DNA of 64,000 nucleotides from Chara braunii (Eukaryota > Streptophyta > Charophyceae > Charales > Characeae), in the NCBI GenBank assembly GCA_003427395.1, contig BFEA01000341.1:1359310-1423309 (forward strand). The letters run 5' to 3'. Positions within the stretch are counted from its first letter, which is position 1. Each line of letters begins with the position of its first letter. This document shows positions 43,600 to 54,991 of this stretch, piece by piece. The position numbers were made by a program, and so were the translations under genes. Under the pieces are notes generated by a model, which ran no database searches, was not told where the DNA came from, and saw nothing but the letters and a program-made list of their open reading frames with translations.

Positions 43600-43900
43600 A
43601 TGAGTTCACAATTAAACATTGTGGAGATTCAGCAGCAACTGGCTGGGGGGGGGGNNNNNNNNNNNNNNNNNNNNNNNNNNNNNNNNNNNNNNNNNNNNNN
43701 NNNNNNTGAGACGGGGGAGGAACAAGTCCTCAATAGAGACTATAAGTTGAAATTTAATGACTGGACCCTGGTGGACCCGTCAATTCCCCTTCGCCCCGCC
43801 CAAGAGTTCCCACGTCTTTTCCCAGTGCCCCAGAACGCTCTGGTTCCAATGTCCTGGTATGGAAGAGATTCACTGGAATGATGCTCCTACCCAAGAGCTC
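43600..43900 (+). pseudogene. LINE 3' fragment with a 52-base N gap
   Basis: CAGCAGCAACTGGCTGGGGG at 43630 matches the complement of LINE-A near 28870-28895. After the G run come 52 N (43655-43706), and then the frame with DYKLKFNDWT, PSIPLRPAQEFPRLF and NALVPMSWYGRDS, matching the LINE-A tail peptide. The upstream frame MSSQLNIVEIQQQLAG may continue the same protein. No RT is attached, so this is a 5'-truncated or rearranged copy of the LINE-A family. Confidence 0.8.
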
Positions 43901-44157
43901 CAGTGTCTTCACCAATTACCCCAGTTCGTTCTGGTTCCAAGGTTCACTTGAATATTGTCTCGTCACCCAGACCTGCACTCCTGGTTTGCTGTTGAATAGG
44001 CTAGATAAGAAAGATAACTTCTGGCCCCCCTTTTTGGGTGAAGAGGTCAACTTCAACTACAGCAGATCTGGCATTTTCAGGATAATCCTAGTAGGAGGTG
44101 AACATACTCAGTACAGTCATTGCAGGGATTGGCCTACAATACCTTCCCAAATTGTGA

Positions 44158-44305
44158 GGGACGCTGGACCCGTTTTCCAGCAGGTGCTGCTCCCCACAAA
44201 TAGATGGAGCCCCCTAGAGTTTGCTAGGGTAGCCTGCTCTTATCAGCTACCCTGAGCATTTACTCAGGGCATTCTTTTTGGTATAAAAATAAAATAAAAT
44301 AAAAT
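44158..44305 (+). mobile_element. Hairpin SINE copy f, full length, with target duplication
   Basis: AAATTGTG lies at 44149-44156 and again at 44306-44313, bracketing the element. Head GGGACGCTGGACCCGT with TTTCCAGC forms a stem (GCTGGA/TCCAGC). It is followed by GCTGCTCCCCAC and ATAGATGGAGCC, a second stem GGGTAGC/GCTACCC around CTGCTCTTATCA, a third CTGAG/CTCAG, and a tail of repeated AATAA. This copy defines the full unit of ~150 bp. No pol III A or B box is obvious. Confidence 0.85.
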
Positions 44306-44319
44306 AAATTGTGGAGATG

Positions 44320-45890
44320 CAGACTAGGGTTGTGGGCGGTTGATCACGTGGTATTGGTTACCTTAGGGCTCGGCTCTGGGGGGGCACGGGTTTTAGGTGG
44401 GATTTGATCGGGGACTCTGTTTGGGGGAGAGGATTACTTACCGAGGCCACTCTCCAAGCTGCAAAGGAAACCGCTGCACTGCGCACCGCTGGACAACGAC
44501 TTGGTCTAGGCACATTTGCCGTAAGCCTACTGCGGACGGAAACTGGAGATGCTCTATGTTGGAATAACGTCTGCCATAATTCAAAGAATAGCCAGAGGGA
44601 TCTGATGATGATAAAGCTAGGATCTCTCTAAAAAACAGAAAACAACTTAGGGTTCACCTATGGGACTGGTAGTTGCATGCTTACCCCTAGTGCTCAAAGT
44701 GTCCGGTACGACGTCGCTCGTTCGATAGTGCTTCAATCAGGGCTGGGGAGGGAGGTGAGAACCTGCTTAGCCTTGATGCCTATAACCGCGGTTCGGTCAA
44801 AGATCACTAGAATGGGTGATGATCCTGGCTATACTCAAGTAGGATAAAAAAAAAAAAAAAAAAAAAAAAAGGATCTTGGGAGTAGGGATGCACCGGGGAT
44901 CGTGATGACAAGGGTGGGAGGATGTCTCATAGGGGACAGGTTCGGCAATACATCGAAATGATCAAATGGTCACGTGCTGGAAGGCCTGTCATATGCCTAG
45001 TAGCCAGCTTTTACAACAGCCTGGACTTTTATTATAAAAAAACAACAACGGAACCTGATACCTAGGAAGATTTTCATGACCACCTCCTAAACACTGGGCA
45101 TGCCGAAGAGCGAGATAGCAGCGCTAGCGCTAGCGCCCTGACGCCGGCGGACCGGCAAGGCCCGGTCCTTCCGGCTGGACTGGCGCCTGGGGAGAGGACC
45201 TCCCCGGCCGCTAGGCCTGTGCGCACGCCCGGCAGACGCGCGTGGATTCTTGATTGGCCACGTGGCTGCTGCTGTTGGTGATGAACGACCGTGACGCGCG
45301 GGCAGGGGTAGCGCCAGCCGTGAGATTGATGACGAGACGCCCAGGGGCGCAGCTATCTGGGTTTGCGATGGAGTTGGTGGGGGAACTACAACATGGAGAC
45401 ACACCCTTTGACACTGATGACGGCATCTGGCATGGAGAGGACGGTGAGATGGATGAGGAGGACGTGGTCAGCTATTATGCAAATATTTGCGCAGTCTGCG
45501 GGGATGGGGAAATCGAATTGGAGAGGAGCCGGGAAACTGCCGCGGCGCCACTGTGGAACAGAGATGAGCATAGGGGGGAGGCTGGTGGGTGGTGGGGAGA
45601 CCTGAGGAGTGATGATGAGAGTGCTGATGCTGGCAGGTGGTGGGAGACCTGATGATTGATGATGAGAGTGTTGGTGCTGACGTCGACTATCATCCGCTTC
45701 AGGGTATGGGAGACCAGGCAGGAGTGTGGGGGGCAAGACAGTGGGAGGTCGAGGTGAAGCAAATGGCAGTGGCGGCGGCAGTGGGGAAAACAACAGTAAT
45801 AACAGGTACAGCTACAGCGACGACAGAGACAATAACAACAACAATGGCAAAGACAACACCAATAATACTCAGGGCTGGCGCTGCGTATGT
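44320..45890. other. Unassigned stretch
   Basis: Includes a poly-A run (44847-44871), a GC-rich patch at 45110-45250, and a ~60-bp tandem duplication at about 45580-45690 (GATGATGAGAGTG, GGTGGTGGG-GAGACCTGA). A run of CAACAA/ACAGC trinucleotides lies at 45780-45870. The frames here (for example 45254-45652) have low-complexity Asp/Glu or Ala/Thr composition and no domain. Confidence 0.5.
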
Positions 45891-45898
45891 CATTCCTT

Positions 45899-48150
45899 GA
45901 TCAATTTCTCCTTGAAATTTGGAGGGGAATGGGACCATTGGGTCCGGTTGTTAACTGGGTGGGACAAAATTTATCCCGGACGTAGAATATCAGGTAGACT
46001 TTGCTGTTAGCCGGAGCTGGGGGCATGGGTTGAGGGTATGTCTGATTGGACTTTGGTTTCTGAAAGACTTCTAGACCCTCTTGTTCTGATCCGGTACGTC
46101 ATCTTGGGCCTTCGGGCCAGTGGATGTTTCTAGATCGGTTTTGTTCCTTCGTTTCTTTTGCTCAATCTGGCTTGGCCGGTGCGGCGGCACCCGTTCTGGG
46201 CCCGGGTGGAGCCCGTTGTTGGACTCCCCGGTCACGGTCCTGATTTGATCTGGTTCGACATTTTCTGAGTACGGTTCTCCAGCGGGCCGTGGTTGACGGG
46301 TTGATCCCCTTACCTTTGTCTTCAGTGTCAGGTGTCTGGTGAAGTCCTTGTTCACTTCGCTTGCTCTCTTCATATATAGGGACTTCGATATGTCAACTGT
46401 GGTCCATCGTGACATGTGACCCTTGATGATTCCGGCCCGGCACCGGATGAAACGCGTAGGGTCGTCCCCGGAGGAGTTCACCATGGGTTTTGACGACTAT
46501 TGGACATGACGTCCACTTTCGGGTCGAGCTCATTAGGCTGGATTTATTGTTAATTTTAAGCCTATCATATTACATTCGGGAGACTTGACGTGTCTATTTC
46601 CCTCTCTCTTTCTCTTTGCCTTTCGCTTTGACTTCTTGTCTTCTTGTCTTCTTGTCTTCTTGTCTTCTATGGCTGCTGCGCCTTTCCTTTCTCTTTTCCA
46701 TGGAGTCGCTCGGATTGACCTCTGGATTGTCACGTTTGTGTTGTATCGTTAGGCCTTAGGACAGTTCGACTGTATTGCTGGTATAGGCTTTCGGGTCGTT
46801 GCTTGTATTGGCTTTCCATGTATCGTGTGCATAATGTGCCAACCAAGAGGTTGATTAAACCTAGGGAGACCGCTCTAGGGTTTGATATCCCTCTCCCGGT
46901 GCGCTTAGACGAGAGCGAGAGGACGCCGACTAGGTATGCAGGAACGTGGCTAGCCGAAGATATATTTCTGTGGACAGTGATCTTAGAGAATAGGGCAACG
47001 TGCACTGGCCGACAGATCGAGGTTATAGGTCATCTTATATTCGTCAGGTCGCAAGACCTCGAGATAGGACTAACGCTTGTTGGCGTTAGTAGAACCTGGT
47101 GGAAGTACGAAGCCTTAGTGAGATCTATTGTGAGTCGGCGATTGACCAGTTTGGTAAGAGATAGTCAGTCCATTCTCCACATCGTATTTGGACCCCCTAA
47201 GCCAAACCTCTACCCTGTAGAGGGTTGGAGGTGGTCCCTGCCTACGTTCGTAATAGACCAGGCGTATAGGGGGGTCGACAACCTGAGCAGAGCGGTTAAC
47301 GATACGCTATACGCTCTCGGATTGGGATTAGCGCCTCGGTTTAAGGAGGCGTACTTCGCCATCTATGCGAGGTGGGGACGATTCGACTACGAGACGGTGA
47401 GAGGACTGGTCGACGTGACCTGTTGGGTGGATTGCCTGAGGCCAGCAAATTTAATTGCATATTGTCGAGGCGCGTAGAGGACAAGTACTCTGGGCTAGAG
47501 GAGTTGAGGTATCTGTACGAGGGCAGAGGTATGCCGAGTCGAGCATCCGTGGGAGTTATGTGAGTAGACAATTAGTGCATGAAGGTTTTACGGTGACGAT
47601 TCTACTCAGAGCGCGCATAGAGGAAGATCTGGCGGAACGAGAATGTCTGCGGCAGGCCAGGGAGTTCATTCGCGAGCACCGAGCAGGAGTCCTTACGTGC
47701 GTAACCTTTCAAACGAAGGTGACATACGAAGTGATGGTATGGTTGGCGGGGTAATTGCGAGCGGACTTGTTTTTTTATGAGACGGTAGGGGGGACAAGGA
47801 GAAGAGTATAAGTCGGTACTCCGGTTGGTATGACGGGAGCGCGGACTATAATATAAAAGGGGCCTGCAGAGTCAAAGAAAAATGCAAAGTCGAGAATGGA
47901 AGATGAAGATGAGAGGGTGAAGATGGTGAAGGAATATATTATAGAACCGGTGTTAAAACAGATTAAGGAATTGGGCAATAAGATTCGAGAGTGTGGAACC
48001 TGCAAGAGCAAGAGCAAACTGCTTAGAATAGAAGTCGCGACGAAAGGGCAGAAAAGTGTCTTTAGAAAAGATAGAGAACTTATTTAGAGGTGGAGACTTG
48101 AATACCTGGAAAGCGTGAAGGCGAGAAACTTCGGCGCGAAAAATCAAAAG
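45899..48150 (+). repeat. Direct repeat A: truncated 5' end of Ty3-B
   Basis: This ~2.25 kb segment begins TGATCAATTTCTCCTTG and is repeated, at roughly nine in ten identical bases by eye, at 52109-54345. Both copies start at exactly the same base after different flanks, as an LTR terminus would. A TATA-like TCATATATAG lies at 46370 and a weak PBS-like TGGTATAGG at 46776, which would make an LTR of ~0.88 kb followed by leader sequence. Similarity stops near 48150 (ATCAA). A is therefore either a truncated second copy of the element in B or one arm of a flanking repeat pair. Confidence 0.75.
46803..47754 (+). pseudogene. Ty3-B leader ORF, copy A
   Basis: A 224-codon frame (46803-47477) is followed after a frameshift by a second frame (about 47540-47754). 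The first includes TALGFDIPLPVRLDESE-like text, FVIDQAYRGVDNLSRAV and YARWGRFDYETVRGLVDV. The second includes SRQLVHEGFTVTILLRARIEEDL and REHRAGVLTCVTFQTKV. Both are conserved in copy B (53301-53986). The third position drifts more than the protein, suggesting past coding constraint. No known domain is recognised. It lies between a putative PBS and gag, where Ogre-type Ty3 elements carry an extra ORF. Confidence 0.5.
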
Positions 48151-48221
48151 ATTATGTTCAAATTGACAACAAGTAACATTAACTCAATTGACATTAACAT
48201 AATAAGGATATTCTTTCTATT

Positions 48222-48306
48222 TGGATGGAGAGGGATTCGAACCCCCGATATTTTGTAATATGTCAGTTTTCAAGACTGATACCTTCAACCACTCAGACAT
48301 CCATAC
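48222..48306 (-). tRNA. Mitochondrial-type tRNA-Ser(UGA)-like sequence
   Basis: The minus strand folds as a class II tRNA. Acceptor GTATGGA/TCCATCC (one mismatch at pair 2-71), D-arm TCTGAGTGGTTGAAGG, anticodon loop CTTGAAA giving anticodon UGA, a long variable arm (ATATTACAAAATAT), T-arm GGGGGTTCGAATCCCTC. The GGATGTCTGAG and GGGTTCGAATCCCTCTCCATCC-like ends resemble plant mitochondrial trnS-UGA, so a nuclear copy of mitochondrial DNA is likely. The AT-rich 48150-48220 flank may be part of the same insert. It lies exactly between repeat A and the Penelope-like region. Function as a tRNA is doubtful because of the mismatch. Confidence 0.8.
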
Positions 48307-48339
48307 AAAGCAAAGACGCCCCTTGTACCTTTCTTTCCA

Positions 48340-49200
48340 CTCCATGGATCTGCGTAAGCAAGTGACCAACAAGCAGGTCGATGAGGACGCGATTTTTGCC
48401 TTGAAGCAGGAGATCAACGAGATGAAGCAGACGACTCATTCGAAGTTGGATCTGGCGAAAGAGGTAAGGGAACTTAGGAGGAAGATCAACCTTCTTCGGG
48501 GTCGTAACGAACAGGTTATAACGGAGGCTAATCAGTGGAAAGATGAAGCACTCAGGTCGTGGAATAAAAGGGGGAGTGTCGTTATGAACACTCCTATGGG
48601 TCCGACACGTGGCACGCCCAAGCCACGATGAACAGACAATATGTGCGATGTCGACAGGTGGAGAGATGAATATCGTAACCTTCGGAACTTGCACCACCTG
48701 GTTATGAAACGCATGGAAGTTGAGTTGCAAGTCAAGAAGTTAGAGGAAAAGATGAGAAAGTAACGGCGAGTGGAGAAATGGGTGGAGGTACTAACCTCAA
48801 GGATCGTATGGAGGAAGTGGCCTTGCAATCAACATGCAAGGGTGTTAAAGCTACACCTGGTAGGTTCAGAGACAAATCCTCGGCTGTAGGTACGTCACAT
48901 GCTGCAACGGACGCCGACGCCAATAATTAGGAGGAGTTCATTGCTGGAGAGAAGAAGAAACGGGAATTGTTAAGGGAGCTGGTTTGGAACATTTGTGTAA
49001 GGACGTGGGAATCAAACTCGGAAAATTCGAGGAGACTATCTGTGAGTTTGCCGAATATCTTGCCAAAGTCAGATTTGGGGCTTCTTCGAGTGGCGAGGAG
49101 GCGGCGAAAAAGGTTTGTTCCATCGTGGAGGTGAAAGATGACTCCTCCAAGGATACAAGGAATGATGAGAAAGATGACGAACAGTCTGTCGAATTATAGG
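48340..49200 (+). pseudogene. Coiled-coil ORF upstream of the Penelope-like RT
   Basis: The 48221-48631 frame from about 48343 encodes a charged, heptad-like protein (KQEINEMKQTTHSKLDLAKE, VRELRRKINLLRGRNEQVI, EANQWKDEALRSWNKRGS). After a stop, a related stretch continues (DRWRDEYRNLRNLHHLVMKR, VELQVKKLEEKMRK). 48984-49199 adds an acidic/Lys-rich tail. Strong coiled coil is likely. Position suggests the N-terminal part of the Penelope-like element or an ORF1. No catalytic domain. Stops make it non-functional. Confidence 0.5.
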
Positions 49201-49269
49201 GTGTTGTCCCGGACGTAGCAAAGCTTTGGTGACTCGCGATTGAATGTAAGACGAGAAGGCACCCTATTA

Positions 49270-52109
49270 GATGGTCTGCCTCGGCTTTGACTCTGTTGAT
49301 GACTCTACCCGCTCTGCTATCACTTCGTCTTCTTCTTCCGCCCTTTTGGACTCCTCCTCTTTCTATCTTCGTGTTAAGGGTTTCAATGCTTTCTTCCGCC
49401 TGACTGTTATTGAGTTGATCTTGCGTGACGAGATCCTTTGGGCTACGAAGTTGAAGGGCTACCTGTCGGAGCTTTTGCAGAATGGATTTGATTTGGAATC
49501 CTGTGATGGACCTTTAGTTTGTCTTATTATCACCATGGTGTAGGCATATGAATGTCGGTTCTACCACTCGCTCTCTTCTGGTTCGATGAGGGGAGCATGT
49601 CTATCGGGCCACGAACTTGGGTGTGCTCGAAGGAGGTAGACGTAACCACCGTCTGTACACTCGGTTGAGGCGTGATCGCATAGGGCAATATATCGCTATT
49701 TCACTGTTCTGTTGCAATCTTGATGATGTTCTGTACATTGAAAGATATGTGAGTGGTCTCATTAATCCTTACCTTAACAGTAGGGATACAGCGTGTAAGG
49801 GTCGACGACGCAGGTTGGGGTTGAAGGAACAATTACGTCGGAAGAAGCGTGATGAATTAGCTACTGATGGTATGGTATCTAGCACTCACTTGACCTTTCA
49901 CTCCTCTGTCAGTGGTCCTACTGCTAGGCTTTCATCCATACTTGATATGTGCATGAGCAGGAACATTTCGCCTGTCACGGTTTCATGTGAGGGTGGAGAC
50001 AAATTTGTTGAGAACCAGAAATTTGTTAAAAGACGGTATGGTTCATCTTTGGTTCGCCATGAGGATAACGTTGAGGTGTTGAAGAAGAGTAAAGGCCTGT
50101 TTAGGCCTGGCATGAGTTTTTCGATCATCACCATCGTTCCTTTCCTGACTAAGTCTTTGATTCTGAAACCGACACTGGCCAATTTTCTATCTATGCCTGT
50201 TTCTCGTTGTGAATTAGCTTGTTGGGACTTTCCTATGTTGATCCAAGCCTTCTCTGCCATCCGTGCCTTCTCTGAGAAGCAGAGTAGATACTCCCTAAGG
50301 CTCATCATTTTCGGTGCTATTAAGTGGAAGTTCGGTTTTAACATCGGAAGGAGGCTGACGATTCGTGTGTCCTACGATGCGACGCTAAGTAAGGCAGCTA
50401 TATGGTCTACTTGTTCACGTGATGTATTGAACGTTGATGTTAACGTGGATTGGAAGAGAATGGTGGTTAGACGCATGCGTGTCGTGTAGCTCAAAAACAA
50501 GAGTGTGGGGGATCTTTTGTTCAATTTTCGCTTAGCTGCTCGAGAGGTGCAGCTTGATTGTGACTGTCACAGGTTGTCGGGGGAATTCCCCTGCATCGAT
50601 GGTCATGTTTGCTTTCGTTTGAACTGTTGGGAGTTGACGCCTCCCTGACTGTGTAATAATAGGAACATTGTTTTCCCTTCGAAGGTTGATGTGGTCGCTC
50701 GTTTGGGGAGGCAAATTTTAGCCTCTATGCTTTCTTTGGACTTTGATGTTCCCGGTTTTCGCCGAGAAGATTTGGTTGGATGCATTACTCATGTAGATGA
50801 CGGACATTCGGATTGCACTTAGGAGAACGTTAGTTTGTGGTTGGCGAAGTTGGAAGGGCTTATACGCGATTGATCATAACCCAGGCGACACTTTGGTTTG
50901 TTGCCCAGTATGCTACCAGGATAATATGGATAAGATATTTTGCCACAATCTGGGTTTTACATTACTTGAATTCCCTGAATCTTCCTTGTTAATGCAGGCT
51001 AAAGAGGAGTACTATCGGGAAGACCTGCAGAAGGTGGCACGTTGGGATATGAAAGGGCAATTTGGCGTTGCGTATGTCATTCCTAAACACATGTCGAAGA
51101 TGTGCAGCGATGGAGGCATATTTGCCCTTCTTTCTTCAAATGTTGCATCAGGGCTGGTCATAAGGTTTCTCGTGCGGTCAATGCGATGGTGTGGGAACTA
51201 CCGAACCGATCACATTTCAATCTAAAGTGTGTCGATCTTTTCGTGATTTTTTTGGATGAGATCAATAAGATTGTTAAGAAGGGTGAAACCTTGCTAACTG
51301 TTGTTTTTGACGTGAAGGAGATGTTTTGTAATCTCCCTCACGCCTCGATCATGAGAGCCTTGGAATGGGCTATTGACTACTGGGAAAGACGCAATGTGAG
51401 AAGGGTTCTCTTAAAGAAGCATGGGAAGGATGCTAAACTGTGAAAGGGTAAGCTGCAGGAAGGGTGGGACTCCATTGATCTTGTGGTTATCAAAAAGTTG
51501 GTTTCCTCTGAGTTGAAACATACTTTGATCAAAGTCAACGAGATGATCATACGACAGACGATCGGAATTCATATGGGAAAACCTTTGAGTCCCGCTATTA
51601 CTTTCCTTCTCTGCGTCTTCTCTGGATTTTCCTTCCTTCCCAGCCTGGGAAGTGTTCGTCGTTTGGTGCATGGCGTCCGTCTCATCGATGACGTCTCTGT
51701 GTTTATTAAGTACGATACCCATGATGTGGCCTCACTTCAGGTTGCCTAGAGAATTCTGTCCGACTTTGAAAGTTGTTATGATGCGAATCTTGTGCTGGAA
51801 TGTACCAGTGGATCTGATAGCTGGGACTTTCTCGACTGTTTGGTTCGAAAATTCGAATGGTCGGCTCCGGCGGTTGGGTCCATTATGCAGCGGTCCACAA
51901 GAACCAGCGATTTATTTTGGATGAAGGGATTCGTTTTCAGAATTTACAAAACAATTGTTCTTATGTGAGCAGACAACAGAAGATGGTTGTTGTGGGCTCC
52001 TTCCTACATCGGGCCAAAAGGTTCACTACTCTTCCTGTGACTATTGTCTCCTTCCTTTTCGCTCTAAAGGTTGAGTTGCGCATTTGGGGGTTCTTTTTGA
52101 CAAATCCTT
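49270..52109 (+). pseudogene. Penelope-like element reverse transcriptase
   Basis: Penelope-type RT pieces in order. N-terminal frame 49617-50489 (290 aa, no clear motif) is followed by GHVCFRLNCWEL and VSLWLAKLEGL. The frame from 50797 has AIDHNPGDTLVCCPVCYQDN, matching the DKNPG-type motif, and VAYVIPKHMSK. The fingers/palm follow: CIRAGHKVSRAVNAMVWEL, LTVVFDVKEMFCNLPHASI (motif A), QTIGIHMGKPLSPAI (motif B), and VRLIDDVSVFIKY (catalytic LIDD for YVDD). Then WDFLDCLVRKF and VHKNQRFILDE with YVSRQQKMVVVGSFLHRAKR, the post-catalytic Penelope pattern. At least two in-frame stops (TGA near 51441, TAG near 51747) and several frameshifts. No GIY-YIG endonuclease is visible before repeat B begins at 52109, so it is 3' truncated or endonuclease-less. 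Confidence 0.82.
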
Positions 52110-53300
52110 GATCAATTTCTCCTTGAAATTTGGAGGGGAATGGGACCATTGGGTCCGGTTGTTAACTGGATGGGACAAAATTTATTATGAACGTAGAATA
52201 TCGAGTAGACTTTGCTGTTAGTAGGAGTTGGGGCCATGGGTTGAGGGTATGTCTAATTAAAATTTGGTTTTTGAAAGACTTCTAGACCTTCTTGTTCTGA
52301 TCCGGTTGGTCATTTTGGGCCCTCGGGCCGGTGGATGTTTCTAAATCGGTTTTGTTCCTTCGTTTCCTTTGCTCGATCTGGTTTGGTCGGTGCGGCGGCA
52401 CCCGTTCTGGGCCGGGGTGGGGCCCGTTGTTGGACTTCCCGGTCACGATCCTGATTTGATCTGGTTTGACATTTTCTGAGTACGGTCCTCCAGTGGGCCG
52501 TGGTTGACGGGTTGATCCCCTTACCTCTGTCTTCGGTGTCAGGTGTCTATTGAACTCCGTGTTCACTTCGCTTGCTCTCTTCATATATACGGACTTCGAT
52601 ACGTCAACTGTGCTCTATCGTGATATGTGACCCCTGATGATTCCGGTCGAGCGCCGGATGAAATGCGTAGGGTCGTCGCCGGAGGAGTTCGCCATGGGTT
52701 TTGACAACTATTGGACATGACGTCCACTTTCGGGTCGAGCTCATTAGGTTGGATTTATTGTTTATTTTATGCCTATCATATTACGTTCGGGAGACTTGAT
52801 GTGTCTATTTCCCTCTCTCTTTTTCTTTGCCTTTCGCTTTGACTTCTTGTCTTATTGTCTTTTTGTCTTCTATGACTATTGCGCCTTTCCTTTCTCTTTT
52901 CCATGGAGTCTCTCGGATTGACCTCTGGATTGTCACGTTTGTGTTGTATCATTAGGCCTTAGGACCGTTCGACTGTATTGTTGGTATAGGTTTTCGTACC
53001 GCTGCTTGTATTGGCTTTGCATGTATCGTGTACATGATGTGCCAACCAAACGGTTGATTAACCTAGGGAGACCCCTCTAGGGTTTGATATCCCTCTCCCG
53101 GTACGCTTAGACGAGAGCGAGAGGACGCCGACTAGGTATGCAGGAACGTGGCTAGCCGACAATGTATTTTAGTCAATGGTAATCTTAGAAAAAAGGGCAA
53201 CGAGCAGTGGCCGACAAATCGTGGTTTTAGGTCATCTTATATTCGACAGGTCTCAAGACCTCGAGATAGGACTAACACTTGTTGGCGTTAGTAGAACCTG

Positions 53301-53986
53301 GTGGAAGTACAAATCTTAGCGAGATCTATTGTGAGCCGGCGATTGGCCAGTCTGGTAAGAGATAGTCAGTTCCTAGTCCGCATCATATTTGGATCCCCTA
53401 AGCCAGACCTCTATCCTGTAGGGGGCTGGAGGTGGGCCCTGCCTACGTTTGTAATAGAGCAGGCGTATGGGGGAGTCGACAACCTGAGCAGAGCGGTTAA
53501 CGATACGCTATACGCTCTCGAATTGGGATTAGCGCCTCAGTTTAAGGATGCCTACTTCGCCATCTGTGCGAGGTGGGGACGATTCGACTATGAAACGGTG
53601 AGACGACTAATCGACACGACCTGTTGGGTGGATTGCCTGAGGCCAGCAGATCTGATTGCATATTATCGAAGGCGCGTAGAGGACAGGTACTTCGGGCTAG
53701 AGGAGTTGAGGTATGTGTACGAGGACAGTTAGCAGAGGCAGGAGTTAGTATGAGTAGACAGTTAATTTATAAAGGTTTTAAGGTGACAGTTCTACTCAGA
53801 GCGCGCATCGAGGAAGATCTGACGGAACGAGAATGTCTGCAACAGGCCAGGGAGTTCATCCGCGAGCACCGAGCAGGAGTCCATACGTGCGTAGCCTTTC
53901 AAACGAAGGTGACATACGAAGAGATGGTATGGTCGCATTGGTCGGCAGGGTACTTGCACACGGAGTTCTTTGTTATGAGACGGTAG
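53301..53986 (+). pseudogene. Ty3-B leader ORF, copy B
   Basis: Counterpart of 46803-47754 in repeat B. The frame 53301-53732 has FVIEQAYGGVDNLSRAV and YETVRRLIDTTCWVDCLRP. Frame 53624-53986 has SRQLIYKGFKVTVLLRARI, REHRAGVHTCVAFQTKV and YLHTEFFVMRR. The first ~170 codons of the copy-A frame are broken here by a TAG near 53170 and a one-base change near 53310. Downstream, 54094-54318 encodes a Lys/Arg-rich peptide also present in copy A (47896-48087). Unknown function. Confidence 0.45.
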
Positions 53987-54991
53987 GGGAGGCAAGGAGA
54001 AGAGTATAAGTCAATACTCGGGTTGGTATGACAGGAGCACGAACTAGAATATAAAAGGGGTCTGCAGAGTCAGAGAAAGATACAAAGTCGAAAATGGAAG
54101 ATGAAAATGAGAGGGTGAAGAGAGTGAAGGAACATATTATAGAACCGGTGTTAAAACGGGTTAAGAAATTGGGCAATAAGATTCGAGAGCGTGAAACCTG
54201 CAAGAGCAAGAGTAAACTGCTTAGAATAGATGTCGCGACGAAAGGGCTGGAAAGTGTCTTTAGGCAAGGTAGAGAACTTATTAAGAGGTGGAGACTTAAA
54301 TTATCGGAAAGCGTATAGGCGAGAAATCTTCGGCGTGAATTATCAAGGCAATCGTCGGAAGTGACAGGGTGACCAAAGGAAACACCAAAAACTACAGAGC
54401 GAAAGGAAAAGGGAGATGCGGAGGAAATGCCCGAACAATGATAGGAGATGGTGAGTGGTACGACTCAATATTCCAATGACAAGTACTCCGTGCATTTGGT
54501 AGGAAAGATAAATGGGCCGGTAGCTTGTGTCGTGATGCAGGTAGACCACCTAGCGAGATTGAGCGTGATCGAGGAGGCAGAGTGTACTCGACAAGCGCGT
54601 AAGGAAGCGCGAGTGACCGCTCTCTAGGTAGGAGTAAAGGATAGTCATCTAATAAGATACGTTCTATGCATGTCACTGTTCGACGGGGGATCTTCGGTTC
54701 GATCGTGGCATGAGACCCCAAGCGAGACAGAAAAACTCTTAAAGAAAGAAATTAGGGAAGCAGGAGAATTAGCTAGAGTTATCGTAGATGGAGAGGTCCT
54801 CAGGACACTCTCGACACATAACCAGTACTGAAAGGAGTTGATTAAGACCTTGGAGGACATAGAGGACTTCTGAAATAACGACGACTTCGAAGCTTTCTAC
54901 CTTGTCCTGGAGGCATCCATAGAGAGGATGTTAGTAGCGCTTGCCTTAACTGCTTTAAAATGCTAGGTGACCTACGAAAATTGAACAAGAG

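Noticed and set aside
44655-44740. tRNA-like TAGTTGCATGC ... CGTTCGATAGTGC
   Set aside because: Only a weak T-arm word; A box does not fit and no clover-leaf can be formed.
45879-45898. 20-bp match (GGCG-TGCGTATGTCATTCCT) between the left flank of repeat A and the Penelope RT at about 51068
   Set aside because: The similarity does not extend on either side, so it may be chance; too short to call a truncated Penelope copy.
46803-47477. Interpretation as a host gene
   Set aside because: The same frame is repeated at 53301 next to a retrotransposon gag, so it is element-borne.
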